6,747 bases of DNA, taken from Paracoccaceae bacterium (GTDB lineage Bacteria; Pseudomonadota; Alphaproteobacteria; Rhodobacterales; Rhodobacteraceae). Below are positions 6,526-6,747 of the stretch, piece by piece; within the stretch, counting starts at the first letter, position 1; every line of letters begins with the position of its first letter. The position numbers and the translations under genes are program-made. The notes under the pieces are model-generated. The model had not been told where the DNA came from, made no database searches, and was given only the letters and a program-made list of their open reading frames with translations. The DNA is taken from positions 1-6,747 of the forward strand of contig JAPOSK010000383.1 of the NCBI GenBank assembly GCA_026709725.1. Reading direction: 5' to 3'.

Positions 6526-6709
6526 GAATGTCTACAACGAAACCCTGTTGTCGGAATCGGGGGGAGATCCCGAGCAGATTCGATCTCTGCAAGAATCAGT
6601 TCCTGATCTTCAATCTCGATATGAAAAGCATGCTGACGAAAGAAGGCGCGACTGGAACCGGGTCAACCAATGGGCGTTGGCTGCCAATATTGGGGGATTA
6701 TATACTTAA
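6497..6709 (+). CDS. Small ORF overlapping the Panacea tail; candidate toxin partner or fragment
   Basis: I do not recognise the family. The ORF encodes 70 residues from ATG 6497, preceded by AGAGAG seven bases upstream, and overlaps the shifted end of the Panacea gene by 29 bases in a different frame. It occupies the same frame as the Panacea N-terminus, so without a frameshift it reads as its C-terminal extension. Residues 1-25 look flexible and acidic; 26-57 look like a charged helix (LQESVPDLQSRYEKHADERR, then RDWNRVNQW); 58-70 turn hydrophobic (WALAANIGGLYT) and stop abruptly. A charged helix leading into a membrane segment would suit a small membrane toxin, and Panacea antitoxins are known to pair with such proteins, but this rests on context and composition only. 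It may be truncated: the bases after the TAA read as further hydrophobic residues. Confidence 0.4.
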   Translation: MPRSNNPSSENVYNETLLSESGGDPEQIRSLQESVPDLQSRYEKHADERRRDWNRVNQWALAANIGGLYT

Positions 6710-6747
6710 GTGACAGTTTTCTTAATTTATCTCATTTAATCAATAAC
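6710..6747. other. AT-rich right end
   Basis: These 38 bases after the last stop are strongly AT-rich and contain no start of a gene that I can see. Read in frame after the TAA they encode a short hydrophobic run (VTVFLIYLI) up to a second TAA at 6737-6739. Confidence 0.4.

Noticed and set aside
6522..6713. A third-frame ORF starting GTG 6522 or ATG 6528, just after the Panacea stop
   Set aside because: The position is attractive for a coupled downstream gene, but its translation looks less protein-like than the 6497-6709 frame, which has a continuous charged helix. It is not excluded if a further frameshift exists.
1..6747. CRISPR arrays, tRNA or rRNA genes, insertion sequences
   Set aside because: No regularly spaced repeats, no tRNA-like T-arm in a foldable context, no rRNA segments and no transposase motifs were seen on either strand.

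Overview
The window looks like a piece of an alphaproteobacterial chromosome, probably Rhodospirillales-like. GltD closely resembles the Azospirillum-type NADPH-glutamate synthase small subunit. The NDUFA9-like atypical SDR is typical of alphaproteobacteria. Codon use is moderately GC-rich, and start codons are mixed (ATG, TTG, GTG). Everything is judged by reading the translations; no database search was possible.

Layout. (1) Positions 1-3374, minus strand: a two-gene glutamate synthase operon read right to left, gltD (small subunit, complete) then gltB (large subunit, only its N-terminal 643 residues inside the window). Together they make glutamate from glutamine and 2-oxoglutarate with NADPH, the GOGAT half of ammonia assimilation. 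(2) 3375-3543: an AT-rich divergent intergenic region that must hold the gltD promoter on one strand and the uppP promoter on the other; a perfect extended -10 sits just before uppP. (3) 3544-4344, plus strand: uppP (bacA), the undecaprenyl-diphosphate phosphatase that recycles the lipid carrier for cell-wall synthesis. (4) 4345-4654: a gene-free spacer between convergent genes, with a candidate hairpin terminator and a small direct repeat. (5) 4655-5653, minus strand: an NDUFA9-like NAD(P)-binding protein, presumed to be linked to respiratory complex I. (6) 5654-6064: about 410 bases with no recognisable gene. (7) 6065-6709, plus strand: an accessory-looking module made of a Panacea/DUF4065 (SocA/GepA-like) protein and an overlapping small ORF of unknown family.

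The first five regions are ordinary housekeeping DNA. The right end is the interesting part. The Panacea gene stays open in one frame for 214 codons, but the conserved family C-terminus lies in the -1 frame. The switch falls exactly on an A_AAG_GGG sequence, which has the form of a canonical slippery heptamer and is also a homopolymer junction prone to indels. Reading with a -1 shift restores a 153-residue Panacea protein ending at 6525. The original frame then appears to carry a separate 70-residue ORF (6497-6709) that starts inside the Panacea tail, the usual layout of an antitoxin-toxin pair. That ORF ends partway into a hydrophobic stretch. Whether this is programmed frameshifting, a decaying toxin-antitoxin pair, a fused gene or a sequencing error cannot be decided from this window.
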